64,000 nucleotides of DNA from SAR86 cluster bacterium AG-422-E19 (lineage in GTDB: Bacteria; Pseudomonadota; Gammaproteobacteria; Magnimaribacterales; AG-339-G14), in the NCBI GenBank assembly GCA_003213595.1, contig QCMR01000001.1:1-64000 (forward strand), written 5' to 3'. The notes under the pieces were generated by a model. The model was not told the DNA's origin, searched no databases, and was given only the letters and a program-made list of their open reading frames with translations. How positions within the stretch are numbered: position 1 is the first letter of the stretch; each line of letters opens with the position of its first letter. Below, in pieces: positions 40,296 to 51,800 of this stretch. The translations under genes and the position numbers were made by a program.

Positions 40296-41132
40296 CTAAT
40301 CTAGCGTTTTCTTTTGTTTAAAATAAAGCACAAGTCCTAGTGCAATAGGCCAGCTTCCCAATATAAATTCACCAACGAATATCTGATTAAAGCCTGTGCC
40401 ATGTGCGTAAATTGCAATCAGATTAAATATGCCTGCCCCAATGTATATTAATCCAGCTGAGAAAAACCAAACAGGATTTAAAGTAATAACTCCAAAAATA
40501 GAAAATAAGAATGTAGCTACAAAAAAAGAAGTAAAGTCTCTCAAAAGAGCATTTTGTGCTTCGGAAGTTAATTCGCTAAAAACGAACCCAAAATCTGAGG
40601 CAGCAATTATTGGGGTGAATACCCAATTAAGTACCAAGCCTAAAAGGAAGTAAGCATAAAATATTCCTAAAAACCTAATGATGAAAGTGTAGTTCTTTTC
40701 CTCTGAAATCAATTTGAAATAAAAGTAACCGCCTAGAAAACCTGCACCCCAATGTAAAACTTTTCCTATCAAGGTTCTGTTGCCCCCTAACAATTGAGTT
40801 TGAAATAATAATTCCACCATTAAGATAAGAGCCATTCCAATTGCTACAGAACCAGCTACAGCATAAAGGTATTTACCTCCCAAACTGCTGTATTTTGAAA
40901 TCAATCCAGCGATAGTGAAAGCAACAGTAAAACCAATGATTATTACTCCAAACAAGGCAATTCCTAATCTTTGAAAATCAAATAAGATAACTTCCAAAGA
41001 CGAAATTAATCCTACAGGCATATCAACAGAGGCAAGCCAAATTAAATTAGACAATGAAGAAATTGGTGTCATCAACATTACAGTAAATAAGGCTGCAGAA
41101 AGAACTGCGAATGGATATTTTGCTATTCTCAT
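40296..41132 (-). CDS. Integral membrane protein, unknown function
   Basis: Several long hydrophobic segments across the 278-aa protein. Confidence 0.6.
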   Translation of the reverse strand: MRIAKYPFAVLSAALFTVMLMTPISSLSNLIWLASVDMPVGLISSLEVILFDFQRLGIALFGVIIIGFTVAFTIAGLISKYSSLGGKYLYAVAGSVAIGMALILMVELLFQTQLLGGNRTLIGKVLHWGAGFLGGYFYFKLISEEKNYTFIIRFLGIFYAYFLLGLVLNWVFTPIIAASDFGFVFSELTSEAQNALLRDFTSFFVATFLFSIFGVITLNPVWFFSAGLIYIGAGIFNLIAIYAHGTGFNQIFVGEFILGSWPIALGLVLYFKQKKTLD

Positions 41133-41134
41133 AA

Positions 41135-42217
41135 TTATTCCGATAAAACTTTTATTAACTTTCCTCTTGGCCCATCTGTTAAGAGATAAATAAAGCCGTT
41201 TGGTGAAGCTTGAATATTTCTAAGTCTAGAATTCAACTCTGAAAAAAGACTTTCTTGATTATCTTTTCCGGTCTGAGAAAAAGTAACTTTTTTTACATCT
41301 TTGGAAACCAACGCCGTCACTAAAAAACTGTTTTTCAATTCTGGATATTTATCACCCTCATAAAAAATCATATCAGAAGGAGCAATTGATGGTGTCCAGT
41401 GAAATAAGGGCTGTTCCATACCTTCTTTTTCAGTAAAAGGACTTATAACTGCTCCAGAATAATCTATTCCGTAAGTAATTGCCGGCCAGCCGTAGTTAAG
41501 AGACGGTTCAATAAGATTCATTTCGTCACCTCCCCTTGGTCCATGTTCATGCTCATATATTTCGCCAGTTTTTGTAACAATCAGCCCTTGTTGGTTTCTG
41601 TGCCCATATGAATAAATGTCTGGTAGAGCATTCTCCACGTTTACAAATGGATTATCAGAAGGAATTGTTCCATCTTTGTTTATTCTAATTATTTTTCCAA
41701 AATGATTATCCAAAGTTTGAGCCTTTTCACGATGGTCAAAGCCATCCCCACTAGCAAGTAAAATCGTTCCATCATTTAAAAATGCAATTTTGGCGCCTAG
41801 GTGAACGGGAATTCTTCTCGGTGCTTTCGCTTCAAAAATTACTTTTTTATTTTCAAGAGAATCTTTATTCAATACAGCCGACATTAAATACAGCGTAGAT
41901 TTTCCATCTGAATTTCGGGCTGAATAACTGAGGTAAATTATATTGTTCGAGGCAAAGTCTGGGTCAAGTACAACTTCGGAGAGACCTCCTTGACTGCTGT
42001 ATTGAACCTTTGGGGTGTTTTTAATCTGTGTGATTGAACCATCTATCAAATTAGCAATTTTTAATTTGCCTGGCATTTCGGTATAAATGATCTCGTCTTC
42101 GCTTAAAAACTCTAAGCTCCAAGCATCATCTAAGCCACTCAGAACTGTTTCAAACTGATAATCTGAAAAAAGACTTGTTGAAAAACATAAAACGAATAAA
42201 AGATATTTTGCTCTCAT
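41135..42217 (-). CDS. PQQ-dependent aldose sugar dehydrogenase-like protein
   Basis: LDDAWSLEFLSEDEIIYTEMPGKL, YSYGHRNQQGLIVTKTGEIYEHEHGPRGGDEMNLIEPSLNYGWP. Confidence 0.9.
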   Translation of the reverse strand: MRAKYLLFVLCFSTSLFSDYQFETVLSGLDDAWSLEFLSEDEIIYTEMPGKLKIANLIDGSITQIKNTPKVQYSSQGGLSEVVLDPDFASNNIIYLSYSARNSDGKSTLYLMSAVLNKDSLENKKVIFEAKAPRRIPVHLGAKIAFLNDGTILLASGDGFDHREKAQTLDNHFGKIIRINKDGTIPSDNPFVNVENALPDIYSYGHRNQQGLIVTKTGEIYEHEHGPRGGDEMNLIEPSLNYGWPAITYGIDYSGAVISPFTEKEGMEQPLFHWTPSIAPSDMIFYEGDKYPELKNSFLVTALVSKDVKKVTFSQTGKDNQESLFSELNSRLRNIQASPNGFIYLLTDGPRGKLIKVLSE

Positions 42218-42225
42218 AACTCCCC

Positions 42226-43521
42226 TTGATTGAAAGATTAATTATAAAAGATAAACCCTTAGGTAATAAAATAAATAACAGTTTAAGATTATTGGTTTAT
42301 CATAAATTTATGAATTTTGAACATACTCCAAAGGTAAAAGAATTGATAAGTGAGGTCTCTAACTTCATGAATGAAAATATATATCCTGCCGAAGAGATAT
42401 ATGCGAATGAAATGAAAGCTTTTCGAGACAGCGGTAATCCTTGGCAAGTTCCTAATGTTATAGAAGAGTTAAAGCTAAAAGCAAAAAAACAAGGTTTATG
42501 GAATTTTTTCTTACCTGAAAGCGAAAATGGTTTTGGCTTAACCAATTTGGAATATGCTCCTTTAGCAGAGATCATGGGCAAAGTGAGCTTTGCATCAGAA
42601 ATCTTTAATTGTTCTGCGCCAGATACTGGGAATATGGAGGTTTTAGATAAGTTTGGGTCTGACTTTCAAAAAGAAAAATGGTTAAAACCTCTTTTAGATG
42701 GCGAAATCAGATCGGCCTTTGCCATGACGGAACCAAAAGTAGCTTCGTCCGATGCTACCAATATAGAAAGTAAGATCGAAGAGGATGGGGACGAATATGT
42801 AATCAATGGAGAAAAATGGTGGACTTCTGGATTTGGCAGGCCTGATTGCAAAGTCATGATTTTTATGGGGGTCACCAATCCAGATAATCCTAAACACCAA
42901 AGACAGTCTCAAATACTTATTCCTACTGATGTTGAAGGAATTGAAAACCTAAGAATGCTTACCGTTTATGGAGCTGATCATGCGCCCAATGGACATTCTC
43001 ATCTAAGATTTAATGATGTGAGAGTCCCTAAAGAAAACTTAATTTTAGGTGAAGGTAGAGGTTTTGAAATAGCCCAGGGAAGACTTGGGCCTGGGAGAAT
43101 TCATCACTGCATGAGAATCATAGGAGTTGCAGAAAGAGCATTAGATTTGCTCTGCAAACGCTCTCTAAGCAGAAAAGCCTTTGGTAAACCTTTGGCAGAG
43201 CTGGGTGGTAATTATGACGTGATAGCCGACTGCAGAATTGAGATAGAAATGTGTAGATTGATGACTCTTAAAGCAGCTCATATGATGGATACAGCTGGGA
43301 ACAAAATTGCAAAAAGTGAAATTGCTCAGATTAAAGTTGCCATTCCTTTAATGGCAACCAGAGTTATTGATAAAGCTATCCAAATTCATGGTGGCGCAGG
43401 TGTCTCTCAAGATACTCCCTTAGCAAGCCTATACGCTTCTGTAAGATATCTAAGAATTGGCGATGGTCCAGATGAAGTCCACAGAAGAACTGTGGCTCGC
43501 TATGAGCTTGGAAAACATTAA
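42226..43521 (+). CDS. Acyl-CoA dehydrogenase; likely start ATG at 42310
   Basis: [76 protein letters not shown]. Confidence 0.95.
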   Translation: MIERLIIKDKPLGNKINNSLRLLVYHKFMNFEHTPKVKELISEVSNFMNENIYPAEEIYANEMKAFRDSGNPWQVPNVIEELKLKAKKQGLWNFFLPESENGFGLTNLEYAPLAEIMGKVSFASEIFNCSAPDTGNMEVLDKFGSDFQKEKWLKPLLDGEIRSAFAMTEPKVASSDATNIESKIEEDGDEYVINGEKWWTSGFGRPDCKVMIFMGVTNPDNPKHQRQSQILIPTDVEGIENLRMLTVYGADHAPNGHSHLRFNDVRVPKENLILGEGRGFEIAQGRLGPGRIHHCMRIIGVAERALDLLCKRSLSRKAFGKPLAELGGNYDVIADCRIEIEMCRLMTLKAAHMMDTAGNKIAKSEIAQIKVAIPLMATRVIDKAIQIHGGAGVSQDTPLASLYASVRYLRIGDGPDEVHRRTVARYELGKH

Positions 43522-43544
43522 AGTTCTTTAATATAATTATTTTC

Positions 43545-44075
43545 ATGCTTTATTACCAAGAAGAATCTTGTGAACTGACTTTGAAAGAAGGTATTGAAGA
43601 ATATCGTGAATATTTGATAGCAAATAATCGCCATGTCTTGGGTGAAAATTGCTCAGAAGACGAAAAATTCAATATCTTATGTCACGATGCAACTCATGTG
43701 ATTTTTGGTTTGGATACTTCTTTGGAGGAAGAAGCGATGCTTGATTGCTGGATATTTTTTGGTGGAGATTACTTTAAAGTTACGATGGAATATTTAAAAG
43801 GCTCCTTAGATATAAAAGAAACAAATGAAAAAGTTTTTGCGCTTGTTAATGAAGTAGGATATTTAAAATACACATATCTGTACTTAAGAGTGATGTTCCA
43901 AAAATGGCCAAAGATTTTTTTCAGAACGAGAAAGATGAAAAAATGGTCTTATTTTTTTCCTGCAGATTTTCTTGAAAAGAAAATCTCAGACCTCAGAAAA
44001 GAATTCAATATAAAAATACTTTCTCCTGAAGAAAGAAAAATAACGAAGATCTCTTGGCAAAGAGCTATTTCTTAA
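43545..44075 (+). CDS. Coq4-like protein
   Basis: CHDATHVIFGLDTSLEEEAM matches HDxxH-x11-E signature of Coq4 family. Confidence 0.65.
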   Translation: MLYYQEESCELTLKEGIEEYREYLIANNRHVLGENCSEDEKFNILCHDATHVIFGLDTSLEEEAMLDCWIFFGGDYFKVTMEYLKGSLDIKETNEKVFALVNEVGYLKYTYLYLRVMFQKWPKIFFRTRKMKKWSYFFPADFLEKKISDLRKEFNIKILSPEERKITKISWQRAIS

Positions 44076-44152
44076 TAAATTCACTTTCTTAAAAATATTC
44101 AAGCTTGACAAGTATGCTAATTTGTTAGGTGAAGATTAAATTGAGGTGAAAA

Positions 44153-45364
44153 ATGCAAAATGCTTTGTCTAGAAAGCTTCCTGTAACCGTGCTTTCAGGT
44201 TTTTTAGGAGCTGGGAAAACAACTGTTTTAAGTCATATCTTAAATAATAGAGAAAATAAAAAAGTTGCTGTCATTGTTAATGACATGAGTGAAATTAATA
44301 TTGATGCTGAAACTATAAAAAATGAAATTTCTCTTAATAGGAGCGAAGAAAAGCTCGTTGAAATGAGTAATGGCTGTATTTGTTGTACTCTCAGAGAAGA
44401 TTTACTTAAAGAAGTAACAAATCTTGCTAATCAGGGTCGTTTTGATTATTTAGTTATCGAGTCTACTGGTATTTCAGAACCTTTACCGGTTGCAGAAACA
44501 TTCACATTTGCTGATGAAAATGGAATTTCTTTATCTGATGTTGCTGATTTAGACACTATGGTAACAGTTGTAGATGCAGTAAATTTTTTAAAAGATTACG
44601 AAGAAGCAAAATATCTTAAAGATAAGGGAGAGTCTCTAGGAGAAGACGACGAAAGGAGTGTAGCGGACTTATTGGTTGATCAAGTAGAATTTGCAGACTT
44701 AATTCTGATAAGTAAAACAGATCTTATTGATGACCAGGCCTTAAAAAGGCTTATCGCCATAATCAAAACTTTAAACACTAAAGCTAAAATTATTCCCATT
44801 ATCAAGGGTGAAGTAGAATTAGATAAGGTGTTAAACACTGGTTTGTTTGACTTTGAGGAGGCTCAAAAAGCTCCTGGTTGGCTTAAGGAAATGCGGGGAG
44901 AACACATTCCTGAAACCGAGGAATATGGTATTGCTAGTTTTAGCTACGAAGCAAGAAGACCTTTCCATCCAGAAAAATTTCTAAACTTTTTACATTCAAC
45001 TCAAAAATTTGGAAAACTTATCAGGTCTAAGGGTTTTTTCTGGCTAGCTACCCGACCTGAATTTGCTGGCCAATGGAGTCAAGCTGGGGGAATTGCTCAT
45101 TATGGCTTTGCCGGTATGTTTTGGAAAGCTGTACCTGAAAAAGATTGGCCTCAAGATGAAGAATATCTTTCCTCTATAAAAGAACAATGGGTTGAGCCAT
45201 TTGGGGACATGCGACAAGAATTAGTTTTTATTGGACAACATCTTGATAAAGAAAAAATGATTAATACTCTTGATCAATGTCTTTTAACGGAAGATGAAGT
45301 TCTCAAAGGTAGAGAATACTGGGAATCACTTAATGATCCATTTCCTGCATGGAATGAAAGTTAA
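44153..45364 (+). CDS. COG0523/CobW-family GTP-binding metallochaperone
   Basis: [34 protein letters not shown] (CxCC), [20 protein letters not shown]. Confidence 0.93.
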   Translation: MQNALSRKLPVTVLSGFLGAGKTTVLSHILNNRENKKVAVIVNDMSEINIDAETIKNEISLNRSEEKLVEMSNGCICCTLREDLLKEVTNLANQGRFDYLVIESTGISEPLPVAETFTFADENGISLSDVADLDTMVTVVDAVNFLKDYEEAKYLKDKGESLGEDDERSVADLLVDQVEFADLILISKTDLIDDQALKRLIAIIKTLNTKAKIIPIIKGEVELDKVLNTGLFDFEEAQKAPGWLKEMRGEHIPETEEYGIASFSYEARRPFHPEKFLNFLHSTQKFGKLIRSKGFFWLATRPEFAGQWSQAGGIAHYGFAGMFWKAVPEKDWPQDEEYLSSIKEQWVEPFGDMRQELVFIGQHLDKEKMINTLDQCLLTEDEVLKGREYWESLNDPFPAWNES

Positions 45365-45376
45365 AAAAAGAGATTA

Positions 45377-45997
45377 GTGAAAGCGGTTTTTGGTAATAGC
45401 TTCTGTGACTTTGAGAATCTAATCTCAAAGCAAGTTGAAGTTGTGGGAGTCTTACCTGAAAAATTTGAAGAAGTAATTTCATTTGCAGAAAAGGTTGCCA
45501 AGAACAAAAAAAACTTAGAATTAGAATTTTCTTATCCTTTAAATCAGGATAAGGCATTAGAAAGTTTTTTTTTAAAATCTTTAGATATGAATGATGTCGC
45601 TTTAATTACAAATCCTATAGTTGAGGTAAGTAAAATTTTAAGAAAACTTACAAAATGCAAAAAAGTTAACATCAAATTAACATCCTTAAGATCTCCGATG
45701 TGTCCTATCTTTCATGTTGATAATATTCCATGTAGGTTTTTGGTAACTCTTTATGGATCAGGGACAGAGTGGATTCCCCATGATGAAGTTGATTGGAAAA
45801 TTTTTGACGAAAAGGATTCCAACAAAAGTCCTTTAAAAGACAGATATAAAATTAAAAATTTTAAAACAGGCGAATGGTCTTTACTCAAAGGTGGTTCCTG
45901 GCAAGAAAATTTTAATGGAGTAGTACATAGATCTCCTCATAATAATGAAGAGAGACTGCTTCTCTCAATTGACCCCTTATTTTTAGAGACTGATTGA
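45377..45997 (+). CDS. DUF1826 family protein
   Basis: CPIFHVDNIPCRFLVTLYGSGTEWIPHDEVDW...GGSWQENFNGVVHRSP; follows COG0523 gene. Confidence 0.75.
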   Translation: MKAVFGNSFCDFENLISKQVEVVGVLPEKFEEVISFAEKVAKNKKNLELEFSYPLNQDKALESFFLKSLDMNDVALITNPIVEVSKILRKLTKCKKVNIKLTSLRSPMCPIFHVDNIPCRFLVTLYGSGTEWIPHDEVDWKIFDEKDSNKSPLKDRYKIKNFKTGEWSLLKGGSWQENFNGVVHRSPHNNEERLLLSIDPLFLETD

Positions 45998-46004
45998 TAA
46001 ATCT

Positions 46005-46081
<77 letters not shown>

Positions 46082-46108
46082 GAATAATATCTAGCATTCT
46101 GAATGAAT

Positions 46109-47899
46109 TTATTCGTCTAGGAAAGTTTTAAGATGTCCTGATCTTGATGGGTGTCTGAGTTTTCTCAGAGCTTTAGCTTCAATCTGTCTGATTCTCTCTC
46201 TAGTCACGTCAAATTGTTTACCAACCTCTTCTAAAGTATGATCGGTATTCATGCCAATCCCAAATCTCATTCTCAATACTTTTGCTTCTCTGGCCGTTAG
46301 GCTAGATAAAACACCATCTGTTGCATCATGAAGATTATTTTCTGTAGCTGCATCAATTGGAGAATCTTGTAAGGGGTCTTCAATGAAATCACCTAAGGTG
46401 GTGTCGTCTTCATCTCCTATTGGAGTTTCAGTAGAAATAGGTTCTTTAGCGATTTTTAAAACTTTTCTTATTTTTTCCTCTGGCATGTCCATCTTTTCTG
46501 AAAGTTCTTCTGGTGTTGGTTCCTTGCCATGTTCTTGTAACATTTGACGAGAAATTCTGTTCAATTTATTGATAGTCTCAATCATATGAACAGGAATACG
46601 TATCGTTCTCGCTTGGTCTGCAATCGATCTAGTAATAGCTTGTCTAATCCACCAGGTTGCATAGGTTGAAAATTTATATCCCCTTCTGTATTCAAATTTA
46701 TCAACTGCTTTCATTAAACCAATATTTCCTTCTTGAATAAGATCTAAAAATTGCAGGCCTCTATTTGTATATTTTTTTGCAATAGAAATAACAAGTCTTA
46801 AGTTTGCTTCAATCATGTCTTTTTTAGCTCTTCGGATTTTAGTTTCGCCTTTAGTCATTTTTGAGGTAATGTCTTTGAGCTCGCCGACGGTCATTCCAAC
46901 GTTGTCTGTAAGAGACGTTATTCTTTTTTGAATCTTGTTAATATCTGGTTTTGCTTCTTTAAGAAGTTGAGCGTAGTTCTTCTTGGAACGAATGGTACTA
47001 TCAAGAAATTTGGGATTTGTTTGGTTATCTCTAAAAATTTCCAAGAAGTCCTTTCTTGGCATGTTGCAATCTTGCGTGCAAATGTCATAGATTTGTCTTT
47101 CAGAATCCCTAATTGCTTTTGCCAAAGCCCTAGCTGTGAGAGATATTGTTTCAAATCTTTTTGGTGAGAGCTTAAGAAACTTAAATATCTCACCTAATTT
47201 ATCAAGCTCTTTTTGAGCTTTATCATTATCTCTGCCGGAGGCAGCAATGGTTTTTTGTGACTTGTTGTATTGTCTTTTAACAGAAGAAAGTCTTTTAGCA
47301 AGTTCTTCCATATTAATACCCACATCTTCTTCTTCTTCATCATCATCATCTGCTGCAGCTGCAATTTCCTGAGCTGAAGGTGGAAGATCTTCTTCTTCAT
47401 CCATGAAACCTACAACTAAATCTGTGATTCTTTTATCTTCTTTTTTGATTAATTCATATTCCAATAAAACATCTTCAATGATTCCTGGATAGAAGGCACA
47501 GGCATGAAGAAGATCTCTTGCACCTTCTTCAATACGCTTTGCAATTGCGATTTCACCTTCTCTTGTTAACAAGTCAACAGAGCCCATTTCTCTCATGTAG
47601 AGCCTTACAGGATCGGTAGTTCTCCCAACTTCGGACTCAATGGTACCCATTTCGTTTTCGGTTGGTGGTTCAGGAGTATCTTGGTTTGCAGGAGAAAAAT
47701 TAGAACCTTCTTCTGGAGCCTCTTCTAGAACTTGAAGGCCTAAATCGTTTATTATCTGGATAACTTCATCCAGTTGATCTGGATCAGAAACTTCATCGGG
47801 TAAGTAGTCGTTTATGTCAGCAAAGGTGATGTAGCCCTGTTCTCTGCCTTTTTCAATGAGCTCTCTCAGCCCACTATTCTCTAAATCGTCGTCAATCAT
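46109..47899 (-). CDS. rpoD: RNA polymerase sigma-70 (RpoD)
   Basis: [96 protein letters not shown]. Confidence 0.99.
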   Translation of the reverse strand: MIDDDLENSGLRELIEKGREQGYITFADINDYLPDEVSDPDQLDEVIQIINDLGLQVLEEAPEEGSNFSPANQDTPEPPTENEMGTIESEVGRTTDPVRLYMREMGSVDLLTREGEIAIAKRIEEGARDLLHACAFYPGIIEDVLLEYELIKKEDKRITDLVVGFMDEEEDLPPSAQEIAAAADDDDEEEEDVGINMEELAKRLSSVKRQYNKSQKTIAASGRDNDKAQKELDKLGEIFKFLKLSPKRFETISLTARALAKAIRDSERQIYDICTQDCNMPRKDFLEIFRDNQTNPKFLDSTIRSKKNYAQLLKEAKPDINKIQKRITSLTDNVGMTVGELKDITSKMTKGETKIRRAKKDMIEANLRLVISIAKKYTNRGLQFLDLIQEGNIGLMKAVDKFEYRRGYKFSTYATWWIRQAITRSIADQARTIRIPVHMIETINKLNRISRQMLQEHGKEPTPEELSEKMDMPEEKIRKVLKIAKEPISTETPIGDEDDTTLGDFIEDPLQDSPIDAATENNLHDATDGVLSSLTAREAKVLRMRFGIGMNTDHTLEEVGKQFDVTRERIRQIEAKALRKLRHPSRSGHLKTFLDE

Positions 47900-47957
47900 A
47901 TTTTGGGAATTTGATTATATATAAGTTTGAAAGTCTTAACTATTAAATTTTTAGCAA

Positions 47958-49706
47958 TTAGAGCTTTTTAAATAAGGATAGTTCGTCCTCTGTAAGTTGT
48001 TCAAATTTAGAAGTAAGAAGTTTTTTTAGCTCTATTTTTTCTTTGGAATCCAACTCATTTTTTTCATACTTTATCTTTAATTTTTCCAAAAGATTATCCC
48101 CTTGATTTCTTTCAATGTAATCAACTGCCTGTTTGATGAACTCCAAACCCTCATCAGGACCGATGAGGTTTTGATCGTTTGAAAGATCAATCAAAATGTT
48201 TTTTTGCTCAGGAAACTCTTGGATAATCATAGGAAAAGATAAATCTGATTTAGCTCTTAAAAAAGAAATTAAGGAACTAATTAAGAATTCATTGTTATCT
48301 ATAAAATAATCTAGGTATTCAGATTTAGCTAAATCTGGATTATGAATAATGCATTTTAGTAAGCTCTTAGTTACCTTACTAAGATCCATTTCCATGTCCT
48401 TTGTTTGAGAATGTTTTTTAGCTTCTGGTTTTGTTGGTGAAACCTCAATGAGATCAATATCCATTTTTTTTGAAAACTCTTTGATCAGAATAGTTTTAAA
48501 GTTGCCTTCTTGCATGGGCTTTACTAAAGAAACAAACTCTTTGGATGCTGCAGCCTTACCTTCTAAAGAGCTGTCATGTTTTTCTAGAATGCTTTCAAAT
48601 AAATAGTCGGAAAGATTTGTTGCGTCGTTAATTAGCTTAGGTAATTCGTCTTTTCCTTTTTCTAACAGCAGACTTGCTGGATCATGATCATCTGGTAAGA
48701 ATAAAAACTTAACTCTTTTGCCATCTTTCACAACCGGAATAGCTATTTCGAGTGCTAATTTTGAGGCATTTCTGCCTGCCTTATCTCCATCAAAACAAAA
48801 TATAACTTCATCTGTCTTTTGAAAAAGTGTTTCTAAATGAAATTTATTAGTCGCTATTCCCAATGTTGCAACGGCAATGGGTAAATCAAAACTAAAACAA
48901 GCCAAAACATCCATATAACCTTCCACTACTAGGATCTGACTTGGTCTTGAGCTTCTTGCTAAAACATTTGGAAGTCCATATAGTTCTCTGCTTTTTTTGA
49001 AAACTTCTGATTCTGGAGTATTGAGGTATTTGGGTTGATCTTGATCATCTAAGACTCTGCCTCCAAATCCAACAATTTTGTTTCTTCTTGAGACAATAGG
49101 AAAAATCAATCTGTTTCTGAAAACATCATACTTTCTTTCATTTTTTGCAACTTTAAAAAGTTTAGAAGATTCCTTGGCTTCAATCTTTTTGGATTCAAAA
49201 TGTTTTACAAGATTATCCCAACCTTCCAAACTTAAACCCAATTCAAATTCCTTTGAGATTTTTTCTGAAATTCCTCTTTCCTTCAAATAAGATCTTATGT
49301 GTTCTCCTTCCTTTGGCTTAAGAAGATTATTCTTATAAAAGTTTTTAGCCTCATCATTAAAACGAAATAATTCATCAAATTTTTCCCTATCGTAGTTTGA
49401 TTTTGTCCTTGGAATTTCCAAACCAAGGTTTTTTGCTAAAATTTCCACAGCTCCAACAAAATCTTTTGACTGATAATTCATCAAAAAACCAATAGCATTT
49501 CCTGAAGCTCTACATTTAAAACAATAATAAAACTGCTTTTGATCACTCACGCTAAATGATGGGTTGCTTCCATCATCACAAAAAGGACACTGTGCCCAAT
49601 GATCTTTGCCTTTTCTTTTTAAAGGAACATAAGAATCAACTAAAGAGACAATATCTGAATCCTCTAGAACTTTTTGAATAAAATCTTCAGGAATAAAATC
49701 AGACAT
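47958..49706 (-). CDS. dnaG: DNA primase
   Basis: CPFCDDGSNPSFSVSDQKQFYYCFKC zinc finger, VVEGYMDVLA, FCFDGDKAGRNAS. Confidence 0.97.
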   Translation of the reverse strand: MSDFIPEDFIQKVLEDSDIVSLVDSYVPLKRKGKDHWAQCPFCDDGSNPSFSVSDQKQFYYCFKCRASGNAIGFLMNYQSKDFVGAVEILAKNLGLEIPRTKSNYDREKFDELFRFNDEAKNFYKNNLLKPKEGEHIRSYLKERGISEKISKEFELGLSLEGWDNLVKHFESKKIEAKESSKLFKVAKNERKYDVFRNRLIFPIVSRRNKIVGFGGRVLDDQDQPKYLNTPESEVFKKSRELYGLPNVLARSSRPSQILVVEGYMDVLACFSFDLPIAVATLGIATNKFHLETLFQKTDEVIFCFDGDKAGRNASKLALEIAIPVVKDGKRVKFLFLPDDHDPASLLLEKGKDELPKLINDATNLSDYLFESILEKHDSSLEGKAAASKEFVSLVKPMQEGNFKTILIKEFSKKMDIDLIEVSPTKPEAKKHSQTKDMEMDLSKVTKSLLKCIIHNPDLAKSEYLDYFIDNNEFLISSLISFLRAKSDLSFPMIIQEFPEQKNILIDLSNDQNLIGPDEGLEFIKQAVDYIERNQGDNLLEKLKIKYEKNELDSKEKIELKKLLTSKFEQLTEDELSLFKKL

Positions 49707-50121
49707 TTTTACTTTTTTCTCTTAACCAAGATTCCAAAATTACCTGAGCAGCTAAAGCATCAATTCCAGGATTAGGTTGTATCTTATTTTTTTTAATTAT
49801 TTCCTTTTGCTCCTTTGCCTCAAAAGAAGACAATCTCTCATCATGAAGTTTACATTCTATGTTTAAAGATTTTTCAATTTTTTCCTTAAAACCTCTAACC
49901 TCTTTAGACATTTTACTTTCTGTATCGTCCATATTTATTGGGAGGCCTAAAATAATTAATTTTACTTCCCACTCGTTTACTAAATCTTGTATTTCTTGAA
50001 AGAGTTTTTTTTGTTTTTTATAAATAATTGTTCCTTGGGTTGAGGAAGTAAGTGTAATGTCATTACCGATGGCATAACCGATATATTTTTGCCCATAATC
50101 TATACCTAAGATGTTTGCCAT
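49699..50121 (-). CDS. ruvX: Holliday junction resolvase-like protein YqgF/RuvX
   Basis: LGIDYGQKYIGYAIGN, ILGLPINMDDTES, HDERLSSFEA, IDALAAQVILESWL. Confidence 0.95.
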   Translation of the reverse strand: MANILGIDYGQKYIGYAIGNDITLTSSTQGTIIYKKQKKLFQEIQDLVNEWEVKLIILGLPINMDDTESKMSKEVRGFKEKIEKSLNIECKLHDERLSSFEAKEQKEIIKKNKIQPNPGIDALAAQVILESWLREKSKNV

Positions 50122-51056
50122 TAAAAAGCTTTTTCTATCTGCTCAATTAAGTCCTTGGCGAGGTTTATGCCTTGTTGATCATACAATTCTCTAAAACAAG
50201 TAGGACTCGTAATGTTTATTTCTGTCAGAAAAGATCCCAATATGTCTATGCCTGCAACCAAAATGCCTTTTTCGATTAATTTAGGTTTTATGGCATTTAC
50301 AATCTCAAGATCTCTATCGTTCAATTCTCTAACTTCTGCCTTTCCTCCAGCAGCAAGATTTCCACGAAAATCATCTCCTTGAGGAATCCTGGTCACAGAA
50401 AAACCACAATCTTTGCCTGAAATTAGAATGACTCTTTTATCTCCTTCAAATACTTCAGGAATGAATTTTTGTATCATCATTTTTTCTTTTTTTTGATCAA
50501 TCAAGTCAAGGGTTTCAAGAAGATCTGAGTCTTCATGATGAAGTCTTTTAATGCCTTCCCCGCCCATCAAACCTAAAGGTTTAATAACTACTTCTGAATT
50601 TTTATGAATAAAATCTTTAATAATCTCTTTTGAAGAAGAAACTATGGTATGAGTAATTAAAGAGGGATAATCAAGAATTGCCAATTTTTCATTGTTATCT
50701 CTAAGTGCTTTTGGATGATTAAATACTTTGACTCCCAATTTTGTGGCAGCTTCCAAAATATAAGTATTATTTATGAAGTCCATATCGAAAGGAGGATCTT
50801 GTCTCATCAATATTGCATCAAAGAAATCTAAAGACGAGATGGTATTTTCCCCTTTTTCATACCAGCTAGATTCTTCATATTTAACTGAAATAGGAGAAAA
50901 TTCTGCACAAGGTTTGTCAGCATTAAAAAAAAGACAATCTGGCTCTATGTAAAAAATTTCATGCCCTTTTTCTTGAGCCTCAACCATCATAGCTAAAGTA
51001 GAGTCTTTTTTATAAGAAATCTGAGAGATGGGATCCATTACAAAAGCTAGTTTCAT
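50121..51056 (-). CDS. gshB: Glutathione synthetase
   Basis: FVMDPISQISYKKDSTLAMM, RQDPPFDMDFINNTYIL, VIKPLGLMGGEGI, GDKRVILI, EINITSPTCFREL. Confidence 0.97.
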   Translation of the reverse strand: MKLAFVMDPISQISYKKDSTLAMMVEAQEKGHEIFYIEPDCLFFNADKPCAEFSPISVKYEESSWYEKGENTISSLDFFDAILMRQDPPFDMDFINNTYILEAATKLGVKVFNHPKALRDNNEKLAILDYPSLITHTIVSSSKEIIKDFIHKNSEVVIKPLGLMGGEGIKRLHHEDSDLLETLDLIDQKKEKMMIQKFIPEVFEGDKRVILISGKDCGFSVTRIPQGDDFRGNLAAGGKAEVRELNDRDLEIVNAIKPKLIEKGILVAGIDILGSFLTEINITSPTCFRELYDQQGINLAKDLIEQIEKAF

Positions 51057-51057
51057 T

Positions 51058-51759
51058 CTATTTATTTAAAATTTTTAACATTGACAATAATACAGTAGGT
51101 ACTGTTTCTGTTTTGATGACTAACTCTCCAAGAGAGATGCCTTCTAAACCATTGGATTTCATTTTATCAATTTCCTTAGGAGAAAAGCCTCCTTCTGGGC
51201 CTATAGAAAAGTAAATTTCATCCAATTTCGACAAGGATTCAATTTTTTTATTCTCTCCTAGATTTAGATAAAACTTATTCTCCGATGGTATTTCCATTTG
51301 CCATTCATCTAAGGTCTTATATCCAATTTGTGGCATCCAATTGTTTCCAGATTGTTCACAGGCTCCCGTTACAACTTTTTTCCATCTTTCTATTTTTTTT
51401 TCTGAGGGTTTTTTTAAAAACTTTGATCTTTCAGATGATAAGCAATCAACTCGATGAACTCCCAATTGAGTCACTTCATTTAAAATTTTTTCAAAATTTT
51501 TTATTTCAGAAATGCCTAAAGAGATTTTTGGGATGATTTTTTCTTGAATCTTTGTCTCACTGGTTGAGAAAATTTCACAGGTTTTTTTGTTAATGAGGGA
51601 AATAGCTGCTTCAAGGAATTGTCCTTTAGAATTAAATACTTCTATCTTGTCTCCTTCTCTTTTTTTTATAACTAGAAGGTGGTGAAAACTGTCTTTATCT
51701 AGTATGTAAGTTTTGTTTTTTGTAAGTTCCTGATCGAGAAAAATTCGTGGTATTCTCAT
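51058..51759 (-). CDS. rsmE: 16S rRNA (uracil-1498-N3)-methyltransferase
   Basis: FSIGPEGGFSPKEID, LGELVIKTETVPTVLLS, CEQSGNNWMP. Confidence 0.94.
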   Translation of the reverse strand: MRIPRIFLDQELTKNKTYILDKDSFHHLLVIKKREGDKIEVFNSKGQFLEAAISLINKKTCEIFSTSETKIQEKIIPKISLGISEIKNFEKILNEVTQLGVHRVDCLSSERSKFLKKPSEKKIERWKKVVTGACEQSGNNWMPQIGYKTLDEWQMEIPSENKFYLNLGENKKIESLSKLDEIYFSIGPEGGFSPKEIDKMKSNGLEGISLGELVIKTETVPTVLLSMLKILNK

Positions 51760-51800
51760 ACTTTTATCTTACTGCATATATTTAGCTTGTTTTTATTTAA

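Noticed and set aside
44090-44152. Possible -35/-10 promoter (TTGACA ... TATGCTAAT) before the COG0523 gene
   Set aside because: Spacing between the hexamers does not fit a standard sigma-70 promoter and AT-rich DNA gives many such matches.
46918-47400. Antisense and alternate-frame ORFs within rpoD
   Set aside because: Shadow ORFs; Met/Lys-rich runs come from acidic codons of the sigma spacer region.
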